From contig JAGDMJ010000088.1 in assembly GCA_017860555.1 (NCBI GenBank), positions 1 to 9,874 of the forward strand: a stretch of 9,874 bases of DNA, written 5' to 3'. Position 1 is the first letter of the stretch; each line of letters starts with the position of its first letter. This document shows positions 1 to 7,983 of the stretch, in pieces. Position numbers and translations under genes: made by a program. Below the pieces are notes generated by a model, which saw only the letters and a list, made by a program, of their open reading frames with translations, was not told the DNA's origin and searched no databases. The stretch comes from Bacteroidota bacterium. GTDB lineage: Bacteria; Bacteroidota; Ignavibacteria; UBA10030; UBA6906.

Positions 1-2401
1 CAGGGATCGTGAAGATTCTCCGGTTATAGTTCGCTGATTCTTCGGATATCATCCGGTTCAGGTCGATGAGCACCCGGCGGGTTTTCTTCAAGAGTGCGGG
101 CACCGGATCAACGCCACCTAGCGTCAACCGAAACGCCTTTCTCCCCGTCTCAAACCCCTGCGCTGTCCGCGCGAACGTGCCAAGCGGAATCATCCCTATT
201 CCTTGACGGGCCAAACCGGAGGACAGCCATTCAAGGGAGAGTCCCGATGGAAGGCGCTCGATGACCATCAGCGGATACATGCTTCCCTTCGGCGGCGTGA
301 TAACGATCCCGAAAGGATTTCGCTCTGCCGGGAGGTTCTTGACCGCCTCCATGAGCGCTTCCACGCGCTCCAGGAGGATCCTGTTGCGAAGCCGCCAGTA
401 GGCCCGGGCGGTTTCTATATCGCCGCGATAAAAGAGGTAGGTAAGGAAGACCGCTGCGAGATTCGGAATGATCGATTCGTTGACCGAGCGGAAGCGTTGC
501 AGCATTTCCTCATGGCGGATCTCCACCACGGCAAGCCGGGCACCCGCCAGGCAATCGGTTTTCGAGACCGAGTGCACGGTGATCACCCTCTCCACTTGCT
601 CATCACTGAGCAGTCCCTCCCTCACCAGCGAATCCGCAATTTGGCGGAGGGTCTTGATCCCGGGCAGGAGTTCACTCGGCGCAACATTCTGGTACGAGAG
701 ATCATCGATCACGAACACATTGTGGTCAAGAAGCCACCGGATGAGCCGGGCAACCTCCTGCTCGTCAAACACCTGGCCGGTGGCATTGTGGGGATTGTTG
801 AGCGTCACGGCTCCGGAGAGACTCCAGTGCGGATCGGCCGCAAGTTTCTGCTTTACCACGTCGATGACTGCATCGGCGTCAAGCGCGAATTCCGGCGTAA
901 GCGGGACAGCATACACCGAGGGGAAGCAATGCTCATAGGTCCAGCTCAGGTCTGTGACCACGACTTCCTTGATGCCGCAATGGAAACCCAGCAGGCCGAG
1001 GGCGGTGCGGGATGACCCGCTCACCACCACGCTGTTTCTCAGACGATACTCGGGGTGATGCCGGACAAATGCCTGCAGGTGGCTCTGCAGAAGCCGGGCC
1101 TGCCACTCCTCGGATTGAGCGTTGACAATGAGTTCTCGCAGCAGCGCGTTTGCCGCGAGCGTCGCAAAGTGATCGAAACGCGGCATCGCACGATGCGCTT
1201 GCATCCTGCCAAGGACGGCATCCGCCTTCAGGGCGTATTCGTCGATGTGCCTCTCGATCGTTTCCTGCTTCGTGCCGACGATCGCGGAGAGCCGCCTCTC
1301 AATGTTGCGTGCCAGCGACGGCAGAAGGCTGTCGCCGTTCACGCCGGGAGTAATCCCTTCATACGACGGATCCAGGATGATCGCAGGATCCACGTTGGCA
1401 TTCATCTGCGGTGCCAGGTTCTGCTCCAACACATAGGAGAGCAGTTCCGCTTCAGACGCCGAAGGGGTTCCTTTCAACTGAAAGTGGACGGCCTCCATGG
1501 CGGCCAGATAGTCCGCGTTGCCTGCAACGAAGACGGTTGACAGCTTTGCCAGGCGCGGGGAAAAAATAGCCGGCGTGAGAAAGCGGAGTACTCTGTCCGC
1601 CAGCTTTGCCTCACGGGCAAGTGAGAGATGGTTCAGGGCGTTGTTGACCTCAACGAAGAAGAGAGGATTCTCGAGGCTGACATGCCTGAGCGCGCGCCTG
1701 CTCTCCTCTCCCGGGACCATGCCCATGACCAGGAAACTGGGAAGGCCAGGCTCTGCCGCAAGAATTCCTGACAACTGCCCAACGGCATCGCGTTCGATGC
1801 CCGGGAGAGAATAAAGCTGAAGGTGCGGGATGCGGGCAAGGGAGTCCGGCAGCACCGTGCCCATGACGAAAATGCGGACCGGGTGCACGGTGAGCTTGGA
1901 CGAAATGGTGTGAAAAAGGATCCTGAGCGATTCGTTGATACCGCCGGATGCAAGGATTACTTCCCTTCGGCCGGATGATTCCCCCAGATCGTAAGAGAGG
2001 GGCTCCTGCTGGTTCAACAACCACGCGCTGAACGCCTTGATGAGCGGATGGGGATTCGATCGGGAATAGCCGCCTCGCGGCATATAGGGAGAGCTCTTCT
2101 GGATCAGACGGATTAGGAAATCCAATGCCGGTCCATCTGATTCCTTCCACTCCAGTGCGGCCAGGATGTCCTGCTTCCGGTCCGCGCTCAGCTCTTCGTT
2201 CCTGATGTCGAGGCCGAGAATGGCCCGGAGATACGCCGCCGTGAGGCGTGAATCCTGAACGGGGTTGCCGATGTGGAAATTAATGCGATCCTCAGGCGCG
2301 GTCGCCGACGCCGCTGTCGCTTCGCTGATCTCAGAAACTCGTGCCGCGCGGGTCGGTGCCAGCCTGAAGGGCGCAGAAGGATCGTTCGCCCTGCTCTGCA
2401 T
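1..2401 (-). CDS. Long PLP-dependent fold-type I aminotransferase with degenerate N-terminal copy (3' end outside window)
   Basis: The frame is open from ATG 2401 to the left edge (800 codons, no stop seen). The C-terminal half (about residues 400-800) has the landmarks of class I/II aminotransferases: a phosphate-loop-like VVVSGSSRTAL near 458-468, NPHNATG at 536-542, the D567-L-S-Y570 pair that contacts the PLP ring, the Schiff-base lysine in VSKTDCLAGAR (K614), and R758 in KAFRLTL, placed like the substrate-carboxylate arginine. Residues about 40-330 repeat the same architecture weakly: INFHIGNP at 40-47, VILASGGINESL at 148-159, and a segment near 281-300 that lacks the SK lysine. Class I ATs are usually near 400 residues, so this is about twice normal length. 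The substrate cannot be told. The start lies 4 bases after the SPFH stop; AAGGAG sits 19 bases upstream, too far for an ideal site, so reinitiation is likely. The fold call is strong; the duplication is inference from motif order. Confidence 0.85.
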   Translation of the reverse strand, partial: MQSRANDPSAPFRLAPTRAARVSEISEATAASATAPEDRINFHIGNPVQDSRLTAAYLRAILGLDIRNEELSADRKQDILAALEWKESDGPALDFLIRLIQKSSPYMPRGGYSRSNPHPLIKAFSAWLLNQQEPLSYDLGESSGRREVILASGGINESLRILFHTISSKLTVHPVRIFVMGTVLPDSLARIPHLQLYSLPGIERDAVGQLSGILAAEPGLPSFLVMGMVPGEESRRALRHVSLENPLFFVEVNNALNHLSLAREAKLADRVLRFLTPAIFSPRLAKLSTVFVAGNADYLAAMEAVHFQLKGTPSASEAELLSYVLEQNLAPQMNANVDPAIILDPSYEGITPGVNGDSLLPSLARNIERRLSAIVGTKQETIERHIDEYALKADAVLGRMQAHRAMPRFDHFATLAANALLRELIVNAQSEEWQARLLQSHLQAFVRHHPEYRLRNSVVVSGSSRTALGLLGFHCGIKEVVVTDLSWTYEHCFPSVYAVPLTPEFALDADAVIDVVKQKLAADPHWSLSGAVTLNNPHNATGQVFDEQEVARLIRWLLDHNVFVIDDLSYQNVAPSELLPGIKTLRQIADSLVREGLLSDEQVERVITVHSVSKTDCLAGARLAVVEIRHEEMLQRFRSVNESIIPNLAAVFLTYLFYRGDIETARAYWRLRNRILLERVEALMEAVKNLPAERNPFGIVITPPKGSMYPLMVIERLPSGLSLEWLSSGLARQGIGMIPLGTFARTAQGFETGRKAFRLTLGGVDPVPALLKKTRRVLIDLNRMISEESANYNRRIFTIP

Positions 2402-2405
2402 GGGA

Positions 2406-3374
2406 TTATTGATTCCCGTTCTCCTTCTTGTTGCCGCCGAGAGCGTTGTGCAGGAACGAGCGGAAGATACCGAGCAGCTCGGCACCCTGCGAGAAATCGC
2501 CCGGAGAGAGCGAGACAACGGTGCGTGCGTTTTTCAGACCCTGGCTGGCCTCGGCAAGGCGCGCGGCCTGCGGAGTCAGCATGAGCAGCTCGGGACTTTG
2601 CTTGAGGAGATCAAGCTCTTGTTTGTCAAACTCCAGGCGCATGCGGCTTCGCTTCAACTCGTCCTCGACCCGGCTGTCGGCCAGGGCAGACTCTTTTTCC
2701 ATCTGTGCCTTCTTCAGGTCGTACCGTTTCAACTCCAGCTCGCTCTCCAGCGACGCGATCTCTTCGTCGGCCTTCAGTTTCGATTTTGCCGCGGAGATCC
2801 GCGCCTGCTGGTTCAGCTTCTCGGTCTGCTCCAGGATGCGCGCCTGTTCCCGCTGGCGCAGGGCTTCGGAGATCTGGGGGTTCACCGGCTCAAAAGAGTG
2901 AATGGCGAGGGACAGGATCTCGAGCCCGAGCGCTTGCTTCGCGAGATGGATCTTCTGGGAGAGGTAGTTGTGAATCTGCTCCGAGGAAAGCTCCTCGATC
3001 TCATGCTTCTCGGTGTACTCCTTCACAAACCCCTGGAGGATGATTTCCAGTTCTTTGGATGCCCTTACCAGAGCGTCCTCGCTCCACCCCCCGACGCGGA
3101 TCAGCGCGGAGAGGTTTTCGAGGGACGCGGCAACGGCCACAGCAAGTTTCACCCGGATATCCACGTTCCCACGCGCGGAGGCATCAACGGTGAGAAGCAG
3201 GGAGTGCGCCGTACGCTTGAGGGCAAGGCTGAAATGCCGGGGGTAAAAACGGGCTTTGCGGAAGCCAAATCCCTCCTTTGTTTCGAACAGTATGATTTGG
3301 TCAGGCCTCCGTACGCGGTATTCGTACGCTATGGCCAGGCAGATCAGAGCCAGGGGGATGATGGCGAACCACAT
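2406..3374 (-). CDS. SPFH/band-7 (flotillin/stomatin-like) membrane-anchored protein
   Basis: This 322-residue protein starts with one hydrophobic segment (about residues 2-18) followed by the basic YEYRVRRPDQ and a beta-rich SPFH-like region (about 20-165), including the band-7-style stretches DIRVKLAVAV and LGLEILSLAIHSFEPVNPQI. A long charged, Glu/Lys/Ala-rich coiled coil follows (about 165-258), then a tail with PELLMLTPQAARLAEAS. This order (N-terminal anchor, SPFH domain, coiled coil, tail) is that of flotillin, stomatin and prohibitin relatives, which oligomerise on membranes and scaffold or modulate partner proteins. Start ATG 3374 has a clear Shine-Dalgarno GAGGAG 6 bases upstream. 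It is the first gene after a 168-base gap and probably opens a transcription unit with the aminotransferase, 4 bases downstream. The specific role is unknown; the family call rests on architecture and a few motifs. Confidence 0.75.
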   Translation of the reverse strand: MWFAIIPLALICLAIAYEYRVRRPDQIILFETKEGFGFRKARFYPRHFSLALKRTAHSLLLTVDASARGNVDIRVKLAVAVAASLENLSALIRVGGWSEDALVRASKELEIILQGFVKEYTEKHEIEELSSEQIHNYLSQKIHLAKQALGLEILSLAIHSFEPVNPQISEALRQREQARILEQTEKLNQQARISAAKSKLKADEEIASLESELELKRYDLKKAQMEKESALADSRVEDELKRSRMRLEFDKQELDLLKQSPELLMLTPQAARLAEASQGLKNARTVVSLSPGDFSQGAELLGIFRSFLHNALGGNKKENGNQ

Positions 3375-3380
3375 GGCGAA

Positions 3381-3386
3381 CTCCTC
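3381..3386 (-). promoter_or_regulatory. Ribosome binding site of the SPFH gene
   Basis: GAGGAG on the minus strand, 6 bases before ATG 3374. It is the strongest Shine-Dalgarno in the window and supports this start and independent translation of the left block. Confidence 0.7.
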
Positions 3387-3406
3387 GTTGTCAATGATGA
3401 TATGCT

Positions 3407-3435
3407 ATATTAATCAAGATGGAGGCCAGACGCAA
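3407..3435 (-). promoter_or_regulatory. Candidate promoter for SPFH-aminotransferase unit
   Basis: On the minus strand TTGCGT (3430-3435) and TAATAT (3407-3412) are separated by 17 bases, like sigma-70 -35 and -10 boxes, about 30 bases before the SPFH ATG. The local sequence is AT-rich against GC-rich coding DNA. Both boxes deviate from consensus and the host's promoter grammar is unknown, so this is tentative. Confidence 0.3.
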
Positions 3436-3447
3436 GACGAAAGTCCC

Positions 3448-3510
3448 AAGAGCCACAGAATGCGTCAAAACTCACACACCATTCTTATCTGTGCGCCTTC
3501 TGTGTCTCTT
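3448..3510. repeat. Imperfect inverted repeat in the 168-base intergenic gap
   Basis: Arms 3448-3464 and 3494-3510 are complementary at 15 of 17 positions around a 29-base loop. The right arm and its flank, read on the minus strand, are made of loosely repeated CACA(A/G)A(G/T) units (CACAAGAGA, CACAGAAGG, CACAGATAAG). The arms are not GC-rich and no T-run follows directly on either strand, so it does not look like an intrinsic terminator. It may be a dispersed intergenic repeat or a structured leader of the SPFH mRNA. Confidence 0.45.
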
Positions 3511-3542
3511 GTGGCCTATGCACACTTTTTCCGGTCCTCTTC

Positions 3543-5840
3543 TCACCCTGTCTGCGTAAACAACCTCACCTCCCCGAAATCAAGCTCCATCTCATGCTCT
3601 GCCGCTGACAACCCCCCTTCCGCAGATGCCATCGGCGCCGGAAATCGCAAGGTCCGCTTTCCGCGGTCGGTCGCGACGACTGCTGCCGCCCCCCTGGTTG
3701 CAACGACGATATCCGGACGGTCACACCAGAGCCCTGCTCCCGAACGAACGGCCAGCCAGCGGAGAACTTCAACAGGCAAGGGCGCACCGCCCGCGTACAC
3801 GGAGGTCCAGCCATCCACCTCCTTCATCGCAAGCGAGACCTTCTTGTTGTCCAACCATCGGCCGAGCACCCTGGCCCCGGGGTCGTTCACTGCGAAACGG
3901 GGATACACCTTCTCCCGGATACCGAAGGGAAGTGAGATCAATTCATTCCCTTCCTCGATGTTGCAGCGCATCATCATGCGCCCGGGGGCATTGAGCTGCT
4001 CGTACGTAAAGCCAGTGAGCGCCTCCATCTGTTTCAGGTCCAATCGCTCCGGCGTGATGTAGCCGGGCGCGTAGAACCAGACCACGGTCGTTCCGCTTCC
4101 CCGCAAAATCTCCCGAAGCTTGCTCACTTCGGCAGCTGTGAGATAGAAGGAGTTCGGCATCAGGAGGAGCCGGTACTTCTGCGCGTCCCCGGGGGCCAGG
4201 TCGAACCGGTAGAGAAAATCCACCGGCGCCCCGATCCGGTGGATGGGACGGCATTGCGCATCAAGAAACCAGTAGTTGAACAGATCGGTATGCCGCCAAC
4301 CTGTTCGGAAGGGCTCCGTCTGCTTCCAGTGCTGTGTGGCAAAGAAGCTCTTCGCATCGTACACAGCGGCGATGCGCGCCACCGGGCTGAGATCCAGGGA
4401 GCAACGCCGGTCACCCAGCGCAGTGTACTTTTTGATCACCTCAAGGATCGCGGGATCGTTGTACCACGATGCCGCCCCATACCCGAATCCCTTCGACGTT
4501 CCGAAGTCGAGGAACCACCCGGCGCTGCCGCTCGCGTACATGCGGGCCAGATCGCGCTCCATGATGCGAATGGATCCCAGCCGCGTGTCGCTCCCTGTCC
4601 CCCCTACGGCTCGCTTGTCAGTCGGCTCCCTGAACGTGCTCGAATCCATTTCCGAGATGAAAAGCTTGTCATGCCTCCGCAATGACTCACCCAGCACCCT
4701 GTAACCGCCATCTCCTCCCACACCACGGAGTCGGCCGAGCCATCGGCCCGCGTCATCGAGCAGATCCGAGTCCCAGGAGGCCGGGCCATCGATGTTGGCG
4801 CTCAGGTAGCCATACGGCGTGGCGATAAAGTCAATGTCCTTGCAGGCGAGAATCTTCTCCGGCGCAAGGTGACCGGCTTCCTGGATCCAGACGTTCTCCA
4901 GCAGGTAGAGAAAGAATGCCCCGGACAGAACCCTGCGGCCTGTCTCTTCTTTGACAAGTCGGGCAAAATGAACGACCATATCCGAAGCGAGTTCGTGAAA
5001 GCCCCGGTAGAACTCGATAACGTCCTTTTCTTTTTCCGGATCTCGCACGAGCCCGAAGGTTGTCTGCATTCTCCTCTTCACGTCGGGGATCGATCCCAGC
5101 GCCTTTCGCATCGGTTCGCTTTCATCGGGCAGGAAGCGGGAATGAAAGTAATGCCACTCATGGCTGATGCCGTGGCAGAAGTGGTACCCGATGACTCTGC
5201 TGCGCAGCGGTGAGCCCTCGACGTGCCTGATGAACGCGCGGAAGATGCCATCTGTACCATCCCGCCAGACCTCTGAGGCATAGGAAGGCTGAGCATAATC
5301 CACCCAGGGGGTCGCCTCATACACGCCTTCTCCCCACTCTTCCTTGTAGGATGGAGGATCGGTGGGAATGCCGTAGCGCACCAGCTCTGAAGGATGCGCG
5401 TTCTTCCACCAATGCGGAGGGTAGAGAAAGACACGAAAGAGGAAGAATGCTCCGGGGCTGACTTTCAGCAGGCGGGAAAGATAGGCGTCAAAGGAAGCAA
5501 AATCGTATTCGCCGGGGCGAGGCCAGAAGGCGCTGAGGGAGACCCACGGGTGAAGCATGCGGATTCCCGCGGACGCGTACCCCGGGGCATTCTCGATGAG
5601 CTTGTCCGTCCAGATGAGCAGGGGAAATTCTTCTCTCCCATTCACGAACAGGCGTGGCGCTCCCCGTTCCACCCGCACTTCCGCACGGGCGGGAGATTCG
5701 CCGCGAAGCTTTTCAATTTCCTCCGCGGCGAGCCGCATTTCGGCTGGGCTTACAGGGCCGGGGTGCGCGAACCTCTGCCATGGGATCATCGCTGCCCCGC
5801 CCGCAAGCGCTCCTATGCGGATCGCTTCCCGCCGGTTCAT
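3543..5840 (-). CDS. Tat-exported putative glycoside hydrolase, GH42-like (clan GH-A)
   Basis: This 765-residue protein starts with a twin-arginine signal: NRREAIRIG followed by a short Ala/Gly hydrophobic run (about residues 2-26), so it is probably exported folded. Residues about 60-475 look like a GH-A TIM barrel: FPLLIWTDK near 72, GIRMLHPWVSLSAFWPRPGEYDF at 92-114, aromatic-rich FLYPPHWW at 138-145, VIGYHFCHGISHEW at 216-229 and KLFISEMD at 392-399. By analogy with GH42, E228 is a candidate acid/base and E397 a candidate nucleophile; this is inference. Residues about 485-640 resemble the GH42 trimerisation domain (KYRLLLMPNSFYLTAAEVSKLREIL at 555-579), and the end resembles a beta-sandwich. 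ATG 5840 overlaps the epimerase stop by 4 bases (ATGA), with no obvious Shine-Dalgarno, so translation is probably coupled. Beta-galactosidase-like activity is possible, but the substrate is unknown. Confidence 0.75.
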   Translation of the reverse strand: MNRREAIRIGALAGGAAMIPWQRFAHPGPVSPAEMRLAAEEIEKLRGESPARAEVRVERGAPRLFVNGREEFPLLIWTDKLIENAPGYASAGIRMLHPWVSLSAFWPRPGEYDFASFDAYLSRLLKVSPGAFFLFRVFLYPPHWWKNAHPSELVRYGIPTDPPSYKEEWGEGVYEATPWVDYAQPSYASEVWRDGTDGIFRAFIRHVEGSPLRSRVIGYHFCHGISHEWHYFHSRFLPDESEPMRKALGSIPDVKRRMQTTFGLVRDPEKEKDVIEFYRGFHELASDMVVHFARLVKEETGRRVLSGAFFLYLLENVWIQEAGHLAPEKILACKDIDFIATPYGYLSANIDGPASWDSDLLDDAGRWLGRLRGVGGDGGYRVLGESLRRHDKLFISEMDSSTFREPTDKRAVGGTGSDTRLGSIRIMERDLARMYASGSAGWFLDFGTSKGFGYGAASWYNDPAILEVIKKYTALGDRRCSLDLSPVARIAAVYDAKSFFATQHWKQTEPFRTGWRHTDLFNYWFLDAQCRPIHRIGAPVDFLYRFDLAPGDAQKYRLLLMPNSFYLTAAEVSKLREILRGSGTTVVWFYAPGYITPERLDLKQMEALTGFTYEQLNAPGRMMMRCNIEEGNELISLPFGIREKVYPRFAVNDPGARVLGRWLDNKKVSLAMKEVDGWTSVYAGGAPLPVEVLRWLAVRSGAGLWCDRPDIVVATRGAAAVVATDRGKRTLRFPAPMASAEGGLSAAEHEMELDFGEVRLFTQTG

Positions 5841-6979
5841 CGCGTCATGAAACGGTAGACCGTGGTGGTTACATAGCGCTCGCCCGGCCTGAGAACGGTG
5901 GACGGAAACTTCGGTCGGTTGGGAGAATCAGGGAAATGCTGCGTCTCCAGGCAGAGCCCAAAGCGGTAGTTGTACGCTTTTCCCCCCTTGCCGATGGCAC
6001 TGCCATTGAGGAAGTTGCCCGAATAGAACTGCAATCCGGGCTCCGTGGTCCAAACATTCATCACGCGGCCGGTCGTGGGATCATGGAGGCTCGCCGCGAG
6101 AGCTCGCGTGCTGTCATTCCTGGTGAGCACCCAGTTATGGTCGTATCCTCCCCCGCGGATCAGCTGTTCCTCTTTTTGATTGATCCGGGCGCCAATGGCC
6201 ACCGGGATCCTGAAGTCCATCGGTGTTCCTTCGACCGGTCGGAGCTCGCCGGTCGGGATCAGGGTGCTGTCGACCGGCGTGAATCGGTCGGCGACAATCG
6301 TCAGCTCGTGCCCCAGGATATCCCCGTTCCCCTGGCCGGCAAGGTTGAAGTACGAATGCTGCGTCAGGTTCACGATCGTGGGCTTGTCCGTCACAGCTTC
6401 GTATTCCACCAGGAGCTCATTGCTGTCCGTGACGGCGTAGCGCACCTTCGCCGTGAGTGTGCCTGGATATCCTTCTTCTTCGTCCTTGCTGGTATACTGT
6501 AAGGCCAGAGATCTTCCCGGAACGCTCTCCGCCTCGTCCACTTCCCAGACCCTCTGGTCGAATCCGAACTTGCCCCCATGCAGGTGGTTCGGGCCGTTGT
6601 TCGTGGCAAGGACGTACTCTTTTCCGTCCAGCATGAACTTTCCTTTTGCGATCCTGTTCCCGTAGCGTCCGATGAGAGCGCCGAAGTAGTCATGATTCCT
6701 CACGTAGCCCGAAACCGAATCAAATCCCAGCACGACATCATCGAATTTCCCGTTTCTGTCGGGGACCTTCAGGGAGTAGACGATCCCGCCGAACGTGATG
6801 ATCTTTGCCTCCATGCCGTTTGCGTTCGAAAGGGTATACAGGTAGACCGGAGTTCCATCGGGAGCGCTGCCGAAGGATTCTTTGCTCATGGACTCACCAT
6901 TCGTTGTGGATTGCTTGCACGACAGAGCTGTCACGAGGAACACCGACAGCAGCACGATCTGGGCGAGATGTGGTTTCAT
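5837..6979 (-). CDS. galM: Aldose 1-epimerase (mutarotase), predicted lipoprotein
   Basis: This 380-residue GalM-family enzyme interconverts the alpha and beta anomers of free aldoses. Family motifs are intact: GRYGNRI at 104-110, NHLHGG at 131-136 (H134 probably sugar-binding/catalytic), TQHSYFNLAG at 206-215 (H208, equivalent to the catalytic acid), GYDHNW at 278-283 (D280, sugar-binding) and TTEPGLQFYSGNF at 311-323 (E313, equivalent to the general base), then LETQHFPDSPN. The N-terminus has a hydrophobic run ending in TALSC (C21), a plausible lipobox, with K at +2, so it is probably an outer-membrane lipoprotein facing the periplasm. An internal Met31 starts a stretch resembling cytosolic GalM. 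Start ATG 6979 has AAAGG 6 bases upstream and overlaps the upstream stop by 4 bases (ATGA). The substrate sugar cannot be read from the sequence; family and catalytic call are secure. Confidence 0.93.
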   Translation of the reverse strand: MKPHLAQIVLLSVFLVTALSCKQSTTNGESMSKESFGSAPDGTPVYLYTLSNANGMEAKIITFGGIVYSLKVPDRNGKFDDVVLGFDSVSGYVRNHDYFGALIGRYGNRIAKGKFMLDGKEYVLATNNGPNHLHGGKFGFDQRVWEVDEAESVPGRSLALQYTSKDEEEGYPGTLTAKVRYAVTDSNELLVEYEAVTDKPTIVNLTQHSYFNLAGQGNGDILGHELTIVADRFTPVDSTLIPTGELRPVEGTPMDFRIPVAIGARINQKEEQLIRGGGYDHNWVLTRNDSTRALAASLHDPTTGRVMNVWTTEPGLQFYSGNFLNGSAIGKGGKAYNYRFGLCLETQHFPDSPNRPKFPSTVLRPGERYVTTTVYRFMTR

Positions 6980-7983
6980 CGAAGACCTTTGTTAAAGGCC
7001 GCGAGCGCCGAATAGAATGTGTCGACATTCTCCATGGGCACGCCGGGAGGGGAATCGCAGCCGGTTGATAGGATGTGGTTACGGCAACCTTTTGTTTTTT
7101 CGAGCAGATCAAGCACGCTCCCCCACAGCACTTCCGGCGTCGTCATCTTCAGAGTCCGGACGGGGTCGATGTTGCCCATGACAAGCCTGTCGCGGGGGAT
7201 GATCGAGAGCGGCACCGTGATGTCGATGACATTTCCGAAGTGGAATGCTCCGGCACCCGCGGAGAGCATGGCCGGCACCAGCGAATCTCGGGCTCCGCAA
7301 TTGTGAAGAACCACCAGGAAGGACTCGTCCTGCAGCGCCTCCACGATCCGCCGAACATACGCTGACGAGAACGCCTGGCAATCATCCGGCGACAAGACGC
7401 CCGCGGCCGGCTCGGCAATGACGATCCCGTTCACCCCTCGCTGCTTGAATTCTCGGGCATAGGAAAGCAGGAAACGGGTGCATTTCTCCAACAATACATG
7501 GATGGTATCTGGCTCCGTGAGAAGCGCCGTCATGATTTCCGTCATGTCGTAGAGCCGGCCCGCCAGCGAGAAAGGGCCGATGCATCCGGCAAAGACCGGC
7601 CGGTCATCGATCGCCTCTGCTGCCAGCCGGGCCGCGAGCAGATACTGCTGTACTCTCCCGCGCTGAAGAGATGGGACCTGCAATCGTTCGACATCCTCGG
7701 CAGTTTCGACGATCCGCGCATGAACCGTCGGCACCTCATCATCGGCGAAGCGCACCGGGGAACCGAAGGCTTCGGCTTCTACGGAAAGGTCCATCATCAT
7801 CGTGGCGGCTGCGGCAGGGTACTTGCGCGCCAGGGCCCGGACAGCCTCAAAGTGCACCCGTCCGTCGGTCACGGCGTCCTGGACGTTTTTGCCCAGCAAC
7901 TCGATGCCCGGGTGAGTCATGATCGGAATGGCCTTCCGTTCGGGAGAGGCGAGCATCACATCCTTCCAGGCCGTCATGCTCAT
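6976..7983 (-). CDS. URO-D-family methyltransferase, MtaA/MtbA-like
   Basis: With start 7983 the protein has 335 residues. It belongs to the uroporphyrinogen decarboxylase superfamily, in the branch that moves methyl groups to or from corrinoid proteins rather than decarboxylating porphyrins. Motifs: VIAEPAAG around 188-195, a zinc-type H227-x-C229 in VVLHNCG with a third ligand C309 in LSTGCDSPPGVPMENV, and VMGNIDPV at 268-275. The HxC...C set matches methylcobamide:coenzyme M methyltransferases, where zinc activates the thiol acceptor; here the acceptor is unknown. ATG 7983 overlaps the preceding stop by 4 bases (ATGA), the pattern of the next two junctions, and is preferred. ATG 7992, three codons upstream with AAGGA 4 bases before it, is an alternative. 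A further in-frame ATG at 8067 would overlap the neighbour by 88 bases and is unlikely. Cytoplasmic; it probably partners the corrinoid protein encoded upstream. Confidence 0.85.
   Translation of the reverse strand: MSMTAWKDVMLASPERKAIPIMTHPGIELLGKNVQDAVTDGRVHFEAVRALARKYPAAAATMMMDLSVEAEAFGSPVRFADDEVPTVHARIVETAEDVERLQVPSLQRGRVQQYLLAARLAAEAIDDRPVFAGCIGPFSLAGRLYDMTEIMTALLTEPDTIHVLLEKCTRFLLSYAREFKQRGVNGIVIAEPAAGVLSPDDCQAFSSAYVRRIVEALQDESFLVVLHNCGARDSLVPAMLSAGAGAFHFGNVIDITVPLSIIPRDRLVMGNIDPVRTLKMTTPEVLWGSVLDLLEKTKGCRNHILSTGCDSPPGVPMENVDTFYSALAAFNKGLR
6986..6990 (-). promoter_or_regulatory. Ribosome binding site of the aldose epimerase
   Basis: AAAGG on the minus strand, 6 bases before ATG 6979, inside the end of the upstream gene. 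It supports the start that includes the lipoprotein signal over internal Met31. Confidence 0.5.

Noticed and set aside
203..1540. Plus-strand ORFs of 270 and 161 codons
   Set aside because: Both lie opposite the aminotransferase region that contains K614, D567/Y570 and R758, and their translations show no family motifs.
1633..2150. Two minus-strand ORFs of 106 and 166 codons, possible sign of a frameshifted gene
   Set aside because: They are in other frames from the continuous 800-codon aminotransferase frame, which has no break here.
2265..3413. 382-codon plus-strand ORF covering the SPFH gene
   Set aside because: It is antisense to a minus-strand gene with a good ribosome site, membrane anchor and coiled coil. 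Its own translation shows no recognisable domain and it crosses into the aminotransferase; it reflects GC-rich codon bias.
3448..3530. Intrinsic terminator at the inverted repeat
   Set aside because: The stem is AT-containing and imperfect, the loop is 29 bases, and no T-run directly follows on the minus strand. The T-run at 3526-3530 is on the wrong side for the minus-strand gene.
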